A DNA stretch of 42,911 nucleotides from Paracoccus yibinensis (GCF_030846195.1 NZ_JAVCWH010000018.1:1-42911); one strand, 5' to 3'. Counted from the stretch's first letter, positions 1-7,687 are shown. Translations and numbers: made by a program. The notes: generated by a model from the letters alone, not told the origin.

Positions 1-809
1 GCCTCGGCCTCGGTCGGCGCGTCGGGCAGAACCTCGCCATAGAACTCGGCCAGGGCGCGGTTAATGTCGCGCCGTCCATCCTCGTTGAAAATCAGATGCA
101 CGTTGCCGTTCTTGAAGGCGCGGATGAAGCCCGCGCAGCAATCGGCCTCGCCGTGCCGTTCAGCCTCCTTCATCATGTCGGCAAATTCGCGGTATTCATA
201 ACGCGGCTGGCCCCGATAGACGCGCAGGGCGTTCAAGGTGTCCTTCAGCCGCTCCTGGCCCCATCCGTTCCAGCCGGTCGCGCTGCCGATGATGATGCGC
301 TTGGGCAGGCCCTCGACGCCGATCTTGACCTTGGAATGGCTCTTATAGGCGGGGTCCAGGTCGCAAAAGCACTCGGCCAGACCCTTGAGGACGTGAAACC
401 GGGGGTCCAGCAGGTAATCCCCGAACACTTCCGCAAGATTGGGCAGGGTGAAGGGCAGGGGGTTGGTCAGCTTCAAGTCAAGATGCTTGCGATCCTTTGC
501 ACTGGCAATGCGCTCGATCTGCAATCCCTCATAGACATGCTTCCAGGCCGAACGCAGCAGGGCAAGGCGCACGTCGCGTTCGTAAAGGCTCGGGCTGCGG
601 GAAAAAACCTGCCCGCCATAGGCTCCACCGATGCAGGCCGCGACGTTGATTGCCGTCTCGGCCCGGTTGAACTCGGCAATCGCCTCGGGAATGGCCGCGG
701 CCTTGGCGTCATACTCGGCCACGATCTCGGACAGGCTGCGGCGCAGGGCGGGGGCTGCATGTTCGGTGGTTTCCCCGATCTTCGGAAACTCGGTGTTGTG
801 ATAGGTCAT
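1..809 (-). CDS. DUF4942 domain protein, C-terminus cut by window edge
   Basis: The reading frame opens at an ATG (complement of 807-809) and is still open at base 1, giving 269 residues without a stop. An AAGGA stretch lies about 9 bases before the start. I recognise the protein as the DUF4942 type common on alphaproteobacterial plasmids, from stretches such as GGAYGGQVFSRSPSLYERDV and SATGWNGWGQERLKDTLNALRVY. The C-terminal part (KNGNVHLIF near the window edge) resembles a small catalytic-like fold, but no function is established that I can name. It is the last gene of a four-gene operon (85 aa, 157 aa, 54 aa, this one) whose members overlap or nearly touch, headed by leader-repeat copy 1. 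The company suggests a role in plasmid establishment or counter-defence; that is inference. Confidence 0.75.
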   Translation of the reverse strand, partial: MTYHNTEFPKIGETTEHAAPALRRSLSEIVAEYDAKAAAIPEAIAEFNRAETAINVAACIGGAYGGQVFSRSPSLYERDVRLALLRSAWKHVYEGLQIERIASAKDRKHLDLKLTNPLPFTLPNLAEVFGDYLLDPRFHVLKGLAECFCDLDPAYKSHSKVKIGVEGLPKRIIIGSATGWNGWGQERLKDTLNALRVYRGQPRYEYREFADMMKEAERHGEADCCAGFIRAFKNGNVHLIFNEDGRRDINRALAEFYGEVLPDAPTEAE

Positions 810-816
810 GTCGTCG

Positions 817-981
817 TCATCCTTGACCAAGGAAACGCTCGAAGGCGGTCCGGCCGTTGTCCGTTACTTCCCAAACCTCATGGCCGTGGCGGCGCGCAAA
901 GCGCCAAGCCAAGGCTTCGGTGTCATGGGCGCGGGGAAGGGCGCAGGGATGCGCCCTTGCCTCGATGATCCGCCATGTCAT
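817..981 (-). CDS. Small hypothetical protein, 54 aa
   Basis: This 54-residue frame starts with an ATG that overlaps the stop of the upstream 157-aa gene (ATGA), and ends eight bases before the start of the DUF4942 gene. That spacing indicates translational coupling inside one operon. The protein starts MTWRIIEARAHPCALPRAHD and is rich in Arg and His (MTWRIIEARAH, RFARRHGHEVWEV). No signal peptide, membrane segment or known motif is visible. Function unknown. The case for it being real rests on the overlaps and the alphaproteobacterial codon use, not on recognised homology. Confidence 0.6.
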   Translation of the reverse strand: MTWRIIEARAHPCALPRAHDTEALAWRFARRHGHEVWEVTDNGRTAFERFLGQG

Positions 982-1451
982 GCGGTCGCCTCCTGCCGGG
1001 CGGCGAAGGCATCAAGCATGAGATAAAGCGTCTCCAGGGTGGGCGCGTCGCCATAGATCACGTCGCGGCCAACGAGGGTCGGGTCTGCCTCGCACTTGGC
1101 GCGGACGCGCCTGTCATGATCGAGATAGGCGTTGACGGTGAAACGGCTTTCACCCCCGCCGCTGTCGTAGAAATAGACGTGCCATTTGAGAAGCTGGTCG
1201 GGGTTGTCGTCTGCCTCGGCCATCAACTCCTGCGCGGCCAGGGTCTGAACCTCGACGGATCGGGCGCAATCGCGGATGAAGCCGTTGCTCTTTGGTCCCT
1301 TGAAGTCGGCGCTGTCGCGGATGCCGAACACGTTGCCGGGGCAACGCTCGGCCACAAGGCGGGCCAGGATCTGTGCGCTGCGGGCGCTGCCGGTCGCGGC
1401 AACGTAGGGGGCCGGGTGCATGTCGATCTGGACCACGGAAAAATGAGTCAT
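978..1451 (-). CDS. Hypothetical plasmid protein, 157 aa
   Basis: The ATG at 1449-1451 is preceded by a clear AGGAGG five bases upstream (GGAGGCGGCG-ATG), and the stop overlaps the next start by ATGA. The protein (MTHFSVVQIDMHPAPYVAAT...) is soluble and acidic overall, with no signal peptide. It contains a GNVFGIRDSADFKGPKSNGF stretch and an LKWHVYFYDSGGGESRF segment that suggests a small mixed alpha/beta fold. I do not recognise a family. It is the second gene of the leader-repeat operon that ends with DUF4942, so it is probably expressed with those plasmid accessory genes. Confidence 0.7.
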   Translation of the reverse strand: MTHFSVVQIDMHPAPYVAATGSARSAQILARLVAERCPGNVFGIRDSADFKGPKSNGFIRDCARSVEVQTLAAQELMAEADDNPDQLLKWHVYFYDSGGGESRFTVNAYLDHDRRVRAKCEADPTLVGRDVIYGDAPTLETLYLMLDAFAARQEATA

Positions 1452-1461
1452 CGCCGCCTCC

Positions 1462-1719
1462 TTACTGGCTCAAGGCGGCATAGGTGCCGCGATCTTCGTA
1501 GCGGATGATGGGTTCGCCGGTCTTGGACAGGCCGCCCCAGCAGGGGCCGACAAAGCCCGCGATCTTCGGCTGTCCCTGCAACTCGGGGCGCAGGCGGGTG
1601 CGGGTCTCGGTTCCGGTGATTTCGGTGCCCATGTCCTCGACCCATGCGGCCAAGTCATCGGTCAGCACGCGGCTCATGCCGCAGTCGTCGGTCATGGTGA
1701 CAATCTCGAAAAGCGCCAT
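1462..1719 (-). CDS. Hypothetical protein, 85 aa, first gene behind leader copy 1
   Basis: This is an 85-residue frame (MALFEIVTMTDDCGMSRVL...) with GGAGAG eight bases before the ATG. That Shine-Dalgarno belongs to the repeated leader, which decides the start: the frame stays open upstream into the repeat, but the other two repeat copies carry a gene start at the same place. The C-terminal half has a conserved-looking FVGPCWGGLSKTGEPIIRYED segment. No membrane segment or signal is seen, and the family is not recognised. It heads the operon that continues with the 157-aa, 54-aa and DUF4942 genes, with 10 bases to the next start. Confidence 0.7.
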   Translation of the reverse strand: MALFEIVTMTDDCGMSRVLTDDLAAWVEDMGTEITGTETRTRLRPELQGQPKIAGFVGPCWGGLSKTGEPIIRYEDRGTYAALSQ

Positions 1720-1723
1720 CTTT

Positions 1724-2400
1724 TGGCTCTCCTTTAGCGACGGGGCGGCCGGGTCTTCTGCCCGTTCCGCCGATGGGCGAGCCTTCCTGTTCTGATTTCT
1801 GAAAGGCCCATGCCTTTCGGAAAGCAGAGCGGGGAGGGCGCAGCCCTGCCCGTGGCCCCGGCCGAGACTGTCAAGGGGTCGGGAAGGCGGGGTGGTGCGG
1901 CCCGCAGCCCGGCAACGGGCGAGGACACGGCCCGCCTGGACGACGACGCCCAACGGGCGGCGCTTGCCCCTTGACCGGCTCGGGCGGGGATGCGTGGCGG
2001 ACAGGAAAACAAAAAGGCTGCGGACGGGGGTGAGCGGGCGAAAGCCCGTCGATCCCCCGGAACGGCAAAAGGATCATCTTGGCCCGCACCGCGCGCGGGC
2101 CTCTCCCGTGTCTTCTTGGGCCGCACAGCGACGGCAGGGCAGGTCAGACGGAAGGCAGCTATCTCTGGGCTTCACCGGCAGCACTCAACTGCCCGCCCGG
2201 TTGACCACAGGCTGACGCTCGATCCCTGTGGTCTCGCTTACAGCCCGGCTCGCGGCCTTGCGCCTCCACTCCCAAGGTCGTTGCGGCGCGAGGCTGGACA
2301 ACCGGGCTCACGGCCCGCAAGCGATCGCAACCCGACAGGGCCGAGACTGGGCCGCTGGACCGACTATTGCGGCCCCGCAAAGGCTGGCTCGGGACGAGAC
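1724..2400 (-). repeat. Leader repeat, copy 1 (non-coding)
   Basis: About 680 bases lying directly upstream of the 85-aa gene are found again at 8370-9035 and, cut by the window end, at 42747-42911. Similarity begins at the Shine-Dalgarno (GGAGAGCC, minus strand). It is nearly perfect for about 350 bases, then patchy. Recognisable structures include a hairpin at 1796-1823 (arms GAAAGGC/GCCTTTC plus an outer TTTC/GAAA) and a 9-bp inverted repeat GACCACAGG/CCTGTGGTC at 2203-2233. On the minus strand a TTGACA (complement of 1869-1874) is present, but no good -10 box is visible for double-stranded transcription. From 2401 to 2556 I see nothing identifiable. See the findings for the interpretation as a leading-region promoter. 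Confidence 0.85.
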
Positions 2401-2556
2401 AGACAGCGCGGGAAAAGCCGCAAAGGAGGGAAAGGGGTTCAGGCTCGGGGCGCAGGCCGGTGCAGCCGGCCGAAGCCTAGAGCGCGGTCCCTCGGGGCGA
2501 GAGGTCCAGGGCGAAAGCCCTAGACCGAACGGGCCGAGGGAGGCGGCATTTCAAAG

Positions 2557-2868
2557 CTACAGCGAGATGCCGTAGTCATCATTCTCTGCCTGAACTGGAA
2601 GCTGATGCTTTGGTAAATAAGGATCTCTGCCAGTTTCTTCCAAATATGCGTTCCATTCGGCTGTTAAGCCAAATTTTCCGCAAATCCATTTGATTGCGTG
2701 GTAGTTACCACCATCCGCAAGGGTGGCTAAAGCCTCCAGCATTGCCGCATACGCTTTCAAATCAATCACGTCTTCTGCTGAGAGTGACGGATCGTTTTCT
2801 GCTTGCTGGCTTGCTGCCGCCGCTTTGTCCCGTGCAATGTTTGCGATTGTTGCGAATATACCTGTCAT
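2557..2868 (-). CDS. Hypothetical protein, 103 aa
   Basis: The frame could begin further upstream, but residues before MTGIFATIANIARDK are low-complexity and not gene-like. I choose the ATG at 2866-2868, preceded by AGCAGG. The product is 103 residues with a helical N-terminal region (KAAAASQQAENDPSLSAEDV) and a WICGKFGLTAEWNAYLEETG segment. No signal peptide is convincing, although the first 12 residues are mildly hydrophobic. It stands between leader copy 1 and a divergent small plus-strand gene at 2934. Function unknown. Confidence 0.55.
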   Translation of the reverse strand: MTGIFATIANIARDKAAAASQQAENDPSLSAEDVIDLKAYAAMLEALATLADGGNYHAIKWICGKFGLTAEWNAYLEETGRDPYLPKHQLPVQAENDDYGISL

Positions 2869-2933
2869 TGCCTGCTCATGTTGGGTGAGGTTTATGACGG
2901 CCGACCAGACAGCGGAAACGGAAGGAATGGAAG

Positions 2934-3095
2934 ATGGCAGATGATGTTGTTCGCAAGGTGGTTGGCTATCTCCGCCAGATCGAGAAGCTGGCCGAGAAGG
3001 GCGATCTTGACGGGGTTCGCCTCGAAGCGCGTCTGGCTCTTCGCCTTTGCAATGCGCCGTCCAGCAGCGACACGACCGCTGACGCAGGGGCATGA
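2934..3095 (+). CDS. Small hypothetical protein, 53 aa
   Basis: The frame reads MADDVVRKVVGYLRQIEKLA, a predicted amphipathic helix, and ends in a Ser/Thr/Asp-rich tail. A strong GGAAGG-type Shine-Dalgarno lies before the ATG. A 16-codon frame starting at 2894 ends at 2944 and overlaps this start, which could be a short leader peptide. It is oriented away from the 103-aa gene and towards the DUF982-like gene on the other strand. No family is recognised. The support is codon use and ribosome binding site only. Confidence 0.45.
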   Translation: MADDVVRKVVGYLRQIEKLAEKGDLDGVRLEARLALRLCNAPSSSDTTADAGA

Positions 3096-3099
3096 GTTG

Positions 3100-3357
3100 C
3101 TATCCTTCGCGAACGAACACCCCGGCTGACATCAGTGCCTGGATGAAGTCGGCCCTGACCTGTTCAGGTGTCACGGTGCCTTCGGCAAAGGCGATGCAGG
3201 AACCGGCCGCCTGCCGGTAGGCAGGATCGGCCGGGTCGCAATGTTCCATCAGCGCCCGGCCCATGCCGTTGGCATCGTTGACGGTGCGAAACCGACTGTC
3301 TGTCTCCTGATAGGACACCGGCCGGATCGTGCGCATCCCGCTTGCATGGCCCGCCAT
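3100..3357 (-). CDS. DUF982-like small protein
   Basis: This 85-residue protein has the pattern I associate with the DUF982 family of Rhizobiales and Rhodobacterales: a hydrophobic/aromatic strand, then FRTVNDANGMGRALMEHC, a region of alternating Ala and Cys (YRQAAGSCIAFAEGT), and a closing VRADFIQALMSAGVFV. Family members are about 80-100 residues and have no established function. It lies 4 bases downstream of the DUF3606 gene on the same strand, so the two are probably co-transcribed. The family call is from memory of the motif and could be wrong. Confidence 0.55.
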   Translation of the reverse strand: MAGHASGMRTIRPVSYQETDSRFRTVNDANGMGRALMEHCDPADPAYRQAAGSCIAFAEGTVTPEQVRADFIQALMSAGVFVREG

Positions 3358-3361
3358 GGTC

Positions 3362-3544
3362 TCAATCCTCGGACAGCTTGCGCTCGACCTTTTGGCGGCT
3401 GTTGCCTTTGGACTTCACGGCCTCGCGCACCTCGTCCTTGGACACGTTCATCTTCTCGGCCTCGTAGCGGACTTCGTGATCCTGTCCGGCTGCGACCTGA
3501 CGGCGATCCTGGGCACGGCCCCGGCTTGTCTGTTCCTTGCTCAT
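3362..3544 (-). CDS. DUF3606 domain protein
   Basis: This is a 60-residue basic protein. It has a Gln/Arg-rich start and the DUF3606 signature in its C-terminal half (YEAEKMNVSKDEVREAVKSK followed by RQKVERKL). DUF3606 proteins are small, of unknown function and frequent on alphaproteobacterial chromosomes and plasmids. The ATG complements 3542-3544. It is followed at once by the DUF982-like gene, forming a two-gene unit divergent from vapBC. Confidence 0.7.
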   Translation of the reverse strand: MSKEQTSRGRAQDRRQVAAGQDHEVRYEAEKMNVSKDEVREAVKSKGNSRQKVERKLSED

Positions 3545-3658
3545 GTCGTCCTCCGCATCTTCAAAGGATCAACGCGATCAGTTGTGGCTTGTTTCCACCG
3601 GCACGAACGGAGGTTTGGGCAGGCTGCGGTCCGGTTTTCCAGAACACAGACCCGAGAT

Positions 3659-3725
3659 GTATATCCCATTACATGTTGCCTATATATCCCCAAAGGATAT
3701 ACTTAAGCCAAAGCGAGGATATACC
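3659..3725 (+). promoter_or_regulatory. vapBC promoter/operator with TATATCC palindromes
   Basis: Just upstream of vapB, the motif GTATATCC occurs twice in one direction (3659-3668 and 3681-3691) and twice as its complement GGATATAC (3695-3702 and 3717-3725). The inner pair forms an inverted repeat with a four-base gap. VapB-type antitoxins with their toxin bind such palindromes and repress their own promoter, so this is the likely autoregulatory operator. The last half-site ends directly before the ATG, which would let the complex cover the ribosome binding site. The exact promoter was not determined. Confidence 0.6.
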
Positions 3726-3980
3726 ATGCCACTCTACATCAAAGACCCTGCGGTGGATACGCTTGTCGATCAGTATCTTGCGGCCACCGGCATGACGAAC
3801 AAGACGGAGGCTGTTCGCCGCGCCTTGTCCGACCAGTTGAACGCTCTCGCTGCCAAGGAGACCCTGACGGACCGGGTTGCGCGGATACAACGCCGAGCAG
3901 CGGAGGCCGGTTTTGTGTCCACTGGCAGCGACATTGCGGCAGACAAGGCATTCATGGACGAACAGTGGGGCGAGGACTGA
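3726..3980 (+). CDS. vapB: VapB-type antitoxin
   Basis: The protein is 84 residues and starts MPLYIKDPAVDTLVDQYLAA. This is the N-terminal DNA-binding segment of the Rv0623-like/VapB antitoxin family (strand followed by TGMTNKTEAVRRAL helix). The C-terminal half (AEAGFVSTGSDIAADKAFMD) would wrap the toxin. The start is fixed by the family N-terminus and by the operator ending right before it. Its stop codon shares bases with the vapC start, the tight coupling expected for a type II pair. It neutralises VapC and, with it, represses the operon. Confidence 0.88.
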   Translation: MPLYIKDPAVDTLVDQYLAATGMTNKTEAVRRALSDQLNALAAKETLTDRVARIQRRAAEAGFVSTGSDIAADKAFMDEQWGED

Positions 3981-4405
3981 TGTTTCTCGACGCCAGCGTT
4001 GTTGCCGCCGTGCTGTTGCAGGAAGAGGATGGCCCCGCGTTCCTGAAGGCGATGGAGGCCGCGCGCGGAACCCTGCGCTATTCGCCCATTGTGCGCCTGG
4101 AGGCGACCCTTGCCCTTGTGCGCAAGCGTGTCGAGCGGCGCGGCAAAGGCCCGGCGACCGCCGAGGACTTTGCCGCCGCGACGGATCTTGTCGATGAGCT
4201 GCTGAAGGAACTTGAAGCCAAGGAAATGCACATCACGGGCAGCATGGGGGCCGAGGCGATCCGTGCCTTGTCACTCTATGGCAAGATGGTGGGGCATCCG
4301 GCGCAACTCAACATGGGCGATGCTTTGTCCTATGCCTGCGCGAAAGCCTACCATGTGCCCTTGCTCTACAAGGGCGATGATTTCTCTAAAACCGATGTGG
4401 CATAA
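3980..4405 (+). CDS. vapC: VapC-type PIN-domain toxin RNase
   Basis: This is a 141-residue PIN domain. The acidic residues expected to bind Mg2+ are present: Asp4 (MFLDASVV), Glu41 (VRLEATLAL), Asp114 (NMGDALSYA) and Asp133 or Asp134 (YKGDDFSKTD). VapC toxins are endoribonucleases that cut tRNA or rRNA and stop translation when freed from VapB. I chose the ATG at 3980, which overlaps the vapB stop (TGATG). A start 15 bases upstream is possible but breaks the PIN N-terminus. Here the pair may stabilise the plasmid or act in defence beside the Abi_C gene that follows. Confidence 0.9.
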   Translation: MFLDASVVAAVLLQEEDGPAFLKAMEAARGTLRYSPIVRLEATLALVRKRVERRGKGPATAEDFAAATDLVDELLKELEAKEMHITGSMGAEAIRALSLYGKMVGHPAQLNMGDALSYACAKAYHVPLLYKGDDFSKTDVA

Positions 4406-4494
4406 TCCGAACAAGCTCCCAAGGGCTATTCCGTTATGACCGCCATACATGATGGCAACATTAACCTGCTTCATCGAAAAGACGACTTGCAACC

Positions 4495-5373
4495 ATGCCG
4501 TTTCCGCTATCGCCTCAAAGCATCGATGCTATTGCCGAGATCATCAGCGGGGGTGGCGGCAATGACCTGACACCTCCTGTTGGCATCTACCGCAGTGGGC
4601 CAAAGATCGAAAAATTCATGCGGGGCTGTAACGTCGCTTTTACAGTTGAGGGTTCTCGCGTCCCGTCGCTTGTGAAGTGTCTCAACAGGCTCAACAACGG
4701 CTTTGAGGCAGCGCCGCACCTTACAAGGATCATCGAAGCAGCCGCCGATCCTCGCGACTTCATCCATGAACCTGAACGTCACGATGCCGTGCTGGACTAC
4801 CTCAATCGCGCTCTTCGCTACGATGGCTTTGAACTGCAACAGCAAGGTATTCGGATACGCCTTATAGAGGCAGGCAAAGGTGTGCCTGTTCTTGCAGAGC
4901 TTGCTGGCCTATCAGAGGTAATCGACTTCGATACGGTGAGCCGTGATCTGGACCGCGCTCTTGCCAGCAGCCAGACCGACCCTGAAGATGCTGTAACCGC
5001 CGCGTGTAGCACGATCGAAAGCGTATGCCGGTCAATTCTTGTCGAACTCGGGCAACCTCTTCCTGCAAAAAAGGATGTGCAGGGCCTCTACAATGCAGTG
5101 AAGCAACCGCTTGGCCTATCTCCCGACCGCACTGACATTGACCCATTGATTGCCAATGATGTGCGGCAAATTCTGTCTGGCCTGAACACGGTTATTGGCG
5201 GGGTTGGATCGCTGCGCACCCACGGGGGCGACGCGCACGGTCGCGAAAGGGGATATGCCCGCATTGACGCACGAATTGCTCGACTGTCGATCCATGCTGC
5301 AAGCACTGCCGCGCTCTTTCTCATCGAAACTTGGCAACGGAAGTTCCCCACGCGTCCGCTCCCAAAAGCATGA
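4495..5373 (+). CDS. Abortive infection family protein (Abi_C C-terminal domain)
   Basis: This is a 292-residue soluble protein. Its C-terminal part (about 165-285) matches the abortive-infection C-terminal domain pattern: a helix TAACSTIESVCRSILVELG, then QILSGLNTVIGGVGSLRTHG followed by GDAHG and a long helix ending FLIETW. This domain recurs in phage-exclusion proteins of the AbiJ/abortive-infection family, often with HEPN-like features. The first 160 residues are less familiar and may sense or target. The gene follows vapC on the same strand with 89 bases between. No strong Shine-Dalgarno is visible before the chosen ATG. Confidence 0.75.
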   Translation: MPFPLSPQSIDAIAEIISGGGGNDLTPPVGIYRSGPKIEKFMRGCNVAFTVEGSRVPSLVKCLNRLNNGFEAAPHLTRIIEAAADPRDFIHEPERHDAVLDYLNRALRYDGFELQQQGIRIRLIEAGKGVPVLAELAGLSEVIDFDTVSRDLDRALASSQTDPEDAVTAACSTIESVCRSILVELGQPLPAKKDVQGLYNAVKQPLGLSPDRTDIDPLIANDVRQILSGLNTVIGGVGSLRTHGGDAHGRERGYARIDARIARLSIHAASTAALFLIETWQRKFPTRPLPKA

Positions 5374-5474
5374 AAAGCCGCGCAGCGCCGGCCCGGCGCG
5401 GCCTGAGCGCCGCCCCTGTCCTGGCGCCGGCCTGCCGGTGTCAGGCCAGGGGAAACCTGAGCCAGCAGCGGCAC

Positions 5475-5496
5475 AAAAAGAAGCCCCGCGCGGGGC
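5475..5496 (-). terminator. Intrinsic terminator of the ParB-like operon
   Basis: On the minus strand, the palindrome GCCCCGCGCGGGGC (5483-5496) is followed at once by TTCTTTTTG. That is the form of a Rho-independent terminator, about 40 bases past the stop of the 68-aa gene. It closes the minus-strand operon that starts with DUF3768. Confidence 0.65.
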
Positions 5497-5534
5497 GGGC
5501 CAAGTGAACCTTCGTCGCTGAAGGAATGGGAATG

Positions 5535-5741
5535 TCAGTCGGGCAGGCGATAGTTCAGCAGCCAGGACGGGCCAAAGGTGTTGCGGACCTGGCGAAGCTC
5601 CGGCCCTTCGTCGCCCGTCGAGGATAGCCATTCGGCCAGAAGGCGGCTTTTCCAGCGTCGGCCATGCTGGGCGCGATAGGCCCGCAAGGCGTCGATCTGT
5701 TCCGCGCTCAAGCCTTGCTCATCTTTAGGTTGTTGTGGCAT
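5535..5741 (-). CDS. Small hypothetical protein, 68 aa
   Basis: The protein is 68 residues and starts MPQQPKDEQGLSAEQIDALR. It has a basic helix (RAYRAQHGRRWKSRLLAEWL) and a conserved-looking end, VRNTFGPSWLLNYRL. I have the impression that this short protein is common on Paracoccus and Rhodobacter plasmids, without a function. GGGGAAGCAGG precedes the ATG. It lies 74 bases downstream of the ParB-like gene, behind a GC-rich hairpin, and is probably the last gene of that operon. Confidence 0.6.
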   Translation of the reverse strand: MPQQPKDEQGLSAEQIDALRAYRAQHGRRWKSRLLAEWLSSTGDEGPELRQVRNTFGPSWLLNYRLPD

Positions 5742-5771
5742 GTGCCTGCTTCCCCTGTTTTTTTGAGTAAT

Positions 5772-5811
5772 CCGGGGGCGGGTCTTGGTCGTCTGCGCCC
5801 CCGGCTTTTTT
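5772..5811 (+). terminator. Plus-strand hairpin with T-run between ParB-like and 68-aa genes
   Basis: CCGGGGGCG (5772-5780) pairs with CGCCCCCGG (5796-5804), followed by C and six T (5806-5811) in the plus direction. This is a good intrinsic terminator for plus-strand transcription entering from the Abi_C side, although the genes here are on the minus strand. In the minus-strand RNA the same stem forms without a U-run and could act as an attenuator or an RNA-stabilising element. Confidence 0.55.
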
Positions 5812-5815
5812 CAGA

Positions 5816-7687
5816 TCAGAAGCAATCCGGCACCCAAGCGTCGATCCGGGCCTTTGCCTCCGCATCGACACGCCATGCCTTCTGATACTCGGCATCGCTG
5901 AACAGCCGTTCCATGCAGCGGGCCTTTTCCGCCTTCTTCTGTGCCTTGTGGGCCTTGAAGCCGTTGCACTCGGGATCGCAGCCGGTCAGTTCCAGATGCA
6001 GGCTGTCCAGATAGTCGGCGCTGACGCGGTTGAAGAAGTTCTCGGCGGTCGGCGTCCAAACCTTGCGGATGGTGGCCCCGCTGTCGGCCTCGATCAGCGC
6101 AAAGAAATCGGCATTGCCTGCGCCATAGGGCAGGGTGCGGGCCATGCCTTCCACCAGTGCGGCATTGCGGGCCTTCTTGCCTGCCGCCGTGAAGTCGCGG
6201 AAGGCTTGGGCCAGATCCTCGATGCGCAACTCCGGGCGGCTCCATGCCTCATGTCCTGCCGGGGGATGGGCCAGCCGGTCGGACCATTCCAGACCATCCG
6301 TCTTGCTCGGGCGGTTCATGGGGCGTCCCGGCGACAGGTCAAAGACATTCGTGCTGACACCAGAGGCCAGCGACAATCCGAAGGCCAGCAGGTCGAACAC
6401 CATTTCGGGCTTGTCCAGAAGGGCGGTCTGGATCGCGGCCAGCCGGATCGCCTTCATGTCCTCGACCAGTGCGCCGGAATAGGGCGACTTTGGCGCGGGC
6501 GCGGCATCGCCGCCGTCCGCATGGGCGGCATGGCCGGTCAGAACCTCGGCCTCGATGGCTGCGGCCCGGTCCTCGGTCCGCACCCACGGGCCGCTCAACT
6601 GCACAGTCCCGCTGTGGCTGACATAGACATAGTAGCCCGCCACGGCGCGCTGCGCGTCAGTGAAGTCGCCCTTGATGATCGCGTCCAGAGCCTCAAGTTC
6701 GGCTTGCCCGGCCTCGTCCAAGGCACCGGCGTTCGCCAGTTCGGCCAGTTCGTCATACCGCTCGGCCTGTTCTTCCGTCAGATCACCCTCGACCGGATAA
6801 AGGCGGGCCAGCTTCTCAGTGACGGAATAGGAGACATATTCGTCGGCCATGACCTCGGCCCATTTCCAGCCTGCCGCCAGCTTCCCGGCCTCGGCGTTCA
6901 GCCGCTCGGTGAACAGGTCCTGCAACAGGTCGGCATCGTGCAGCGCCACGGTGTCGCTGAACAGGTCGCGGCTCACGCTGCCGCCTGCGGCCTCGTAGGC
7001 GTCCAGTCCGACAAAGCGGGCGCGGCGGTCGGTGGCGCTGACGGCTGCGGGCTGCAATGCCTGCTTGATGCGGTGTTCCGACACGTCGCGGCCCTTCACC
7101 TCGGCCAGAACAGTCAGGGTCAATGCCTCGTCCTGCGACACGGTAAAGGCTTTTGCCATGCCAAGGCTGATCTGGCCCTCTTTCAGCGCGTCCAGAACCG
7201 GGGCGGGCAGGGCTGCCAAGGCAAGGCGGCGATAAACATGGGCCTCGGTCTTGCCGAAGCTGCGGGCAATGGCCGACACGTCCGCGCCTGCCTCCTTCAT
7301 CCGGCCATAGGCGCGGATTTCGTCAGCGGGTGCCAAGTCCTCCCGCGCCGCGTTCTCGGCACTGGCCCATGCGCGGGCGGTGGCCTCGTCGGGCGCGATG
7401 CGAACCGGGATGGAGGCCAGTTCCGGGTGGCGTTCGGTGACGGTGGCGTCCCGCTCGACGGCGCGGGCGATGGCCCGCAGCCTGCGGCCTCCCGCGACGA
7501 TGCCCACGCGGCCCTCCCCATCGAGGATGCCGGACAGGTTCTGGATCAGGCCGATCATGGCAAGGCTGTCGGCCAGCAGGTCGATCCCTTCCGGGTCGGC
7601 GTCCTGACGCGGGTTCAGGTCGGACACATAGAGCTGCGCCAGCGGAAAATACTGGATGGAAGCCGGGGCGATGGTTTCGCGTTTCAT
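5816..7687 (-). CDS. ParB/RepB/Spo0J-like protein, 623 aa
   Basis: The N-terminus has the ParB CTPase/nuclease-like fold: SDLNPRQDADPEGIDLLADSL, IGLIQNLSG, the box VAGGRRLRAI and ENAAREDLAPADEIRAY. It is followed by the HTH region (AIARSFGKTEAHVYRRLALA ... LKEGQISLGMAKAFT) up to about residue 200. The remaining 400 residues are unusual for chromosomal ParB, which is about 300 residues. That size and layout match the ParB-like plasmid proteins often found with ardC and ssb in leading regions rather than a partition ParB. No ParA gene is adjacent, which argues the same way. Second large gene of the DUF3768 operon. Role likely DNA binding or plasmid establishment. Confidence 0.85.
   Translation of the reverse strand: MKRETIAPASIQYFPLAQLYVSDLNPRQDADPEGIDLLADSLAMIGLIQNLSGILDGEGRVGIVAGGRRLRAIARAVERDATVTERHPELASIPVRIAPDEATARAWASAENAAREDLAPADEIRAYGRMKEAGADVSAIARSFGKTEAHVYRRLALAALPAPVLDALKEGQISLGMAKAFTVSQDEALTLTVLAEVKGRDVSEHRIKQALQPAAVSATDRRARFVGLDAYEAAGGSVSRDLFSDTVALHDADLLQDLFTERLNAEAGKLAAGWKWAEVMADEYVSYSVTEKLARLYPVEGDLTEEQAERYDELAELANAGALDEAGQAELEALDAIIKGDFTDAQRAVAGYYVYVSHSGTVQLSGPWVRTEDRAAAIEAEVLTGHAAHADGGDAAPAPKSPYSGALVEDMKAIRLAAIQTALLDKPEMVFDLLAFGLSLASGVSTNVFDLSPGRPMNRPSKTDGLEWSDRLAHPPAGHEAWSRPELRIEDLAQAFRDFTAAGKKARNAALVEGMARTLPYGAGNADFFALIEADSGATIRKVWTPTAENFFNRVSADYLDSLHLELTGCDPECNGFKAHKAQKKAEKARCMERLFSDAEYQKAWRVDAEAKARIDAWVPDCF

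Noticed and set aside
1734..2126. Long open frames inside the leader repeat, also open in copy 2 (8379-8657)
   Set aside because: Their amino-acid sequence is low-complexity Arg/Pro/Ala, typical of GC-rich non-coding DNA. The copies differ by an indel next to the gene start, and conservation is at the base level, not favouring third positions.
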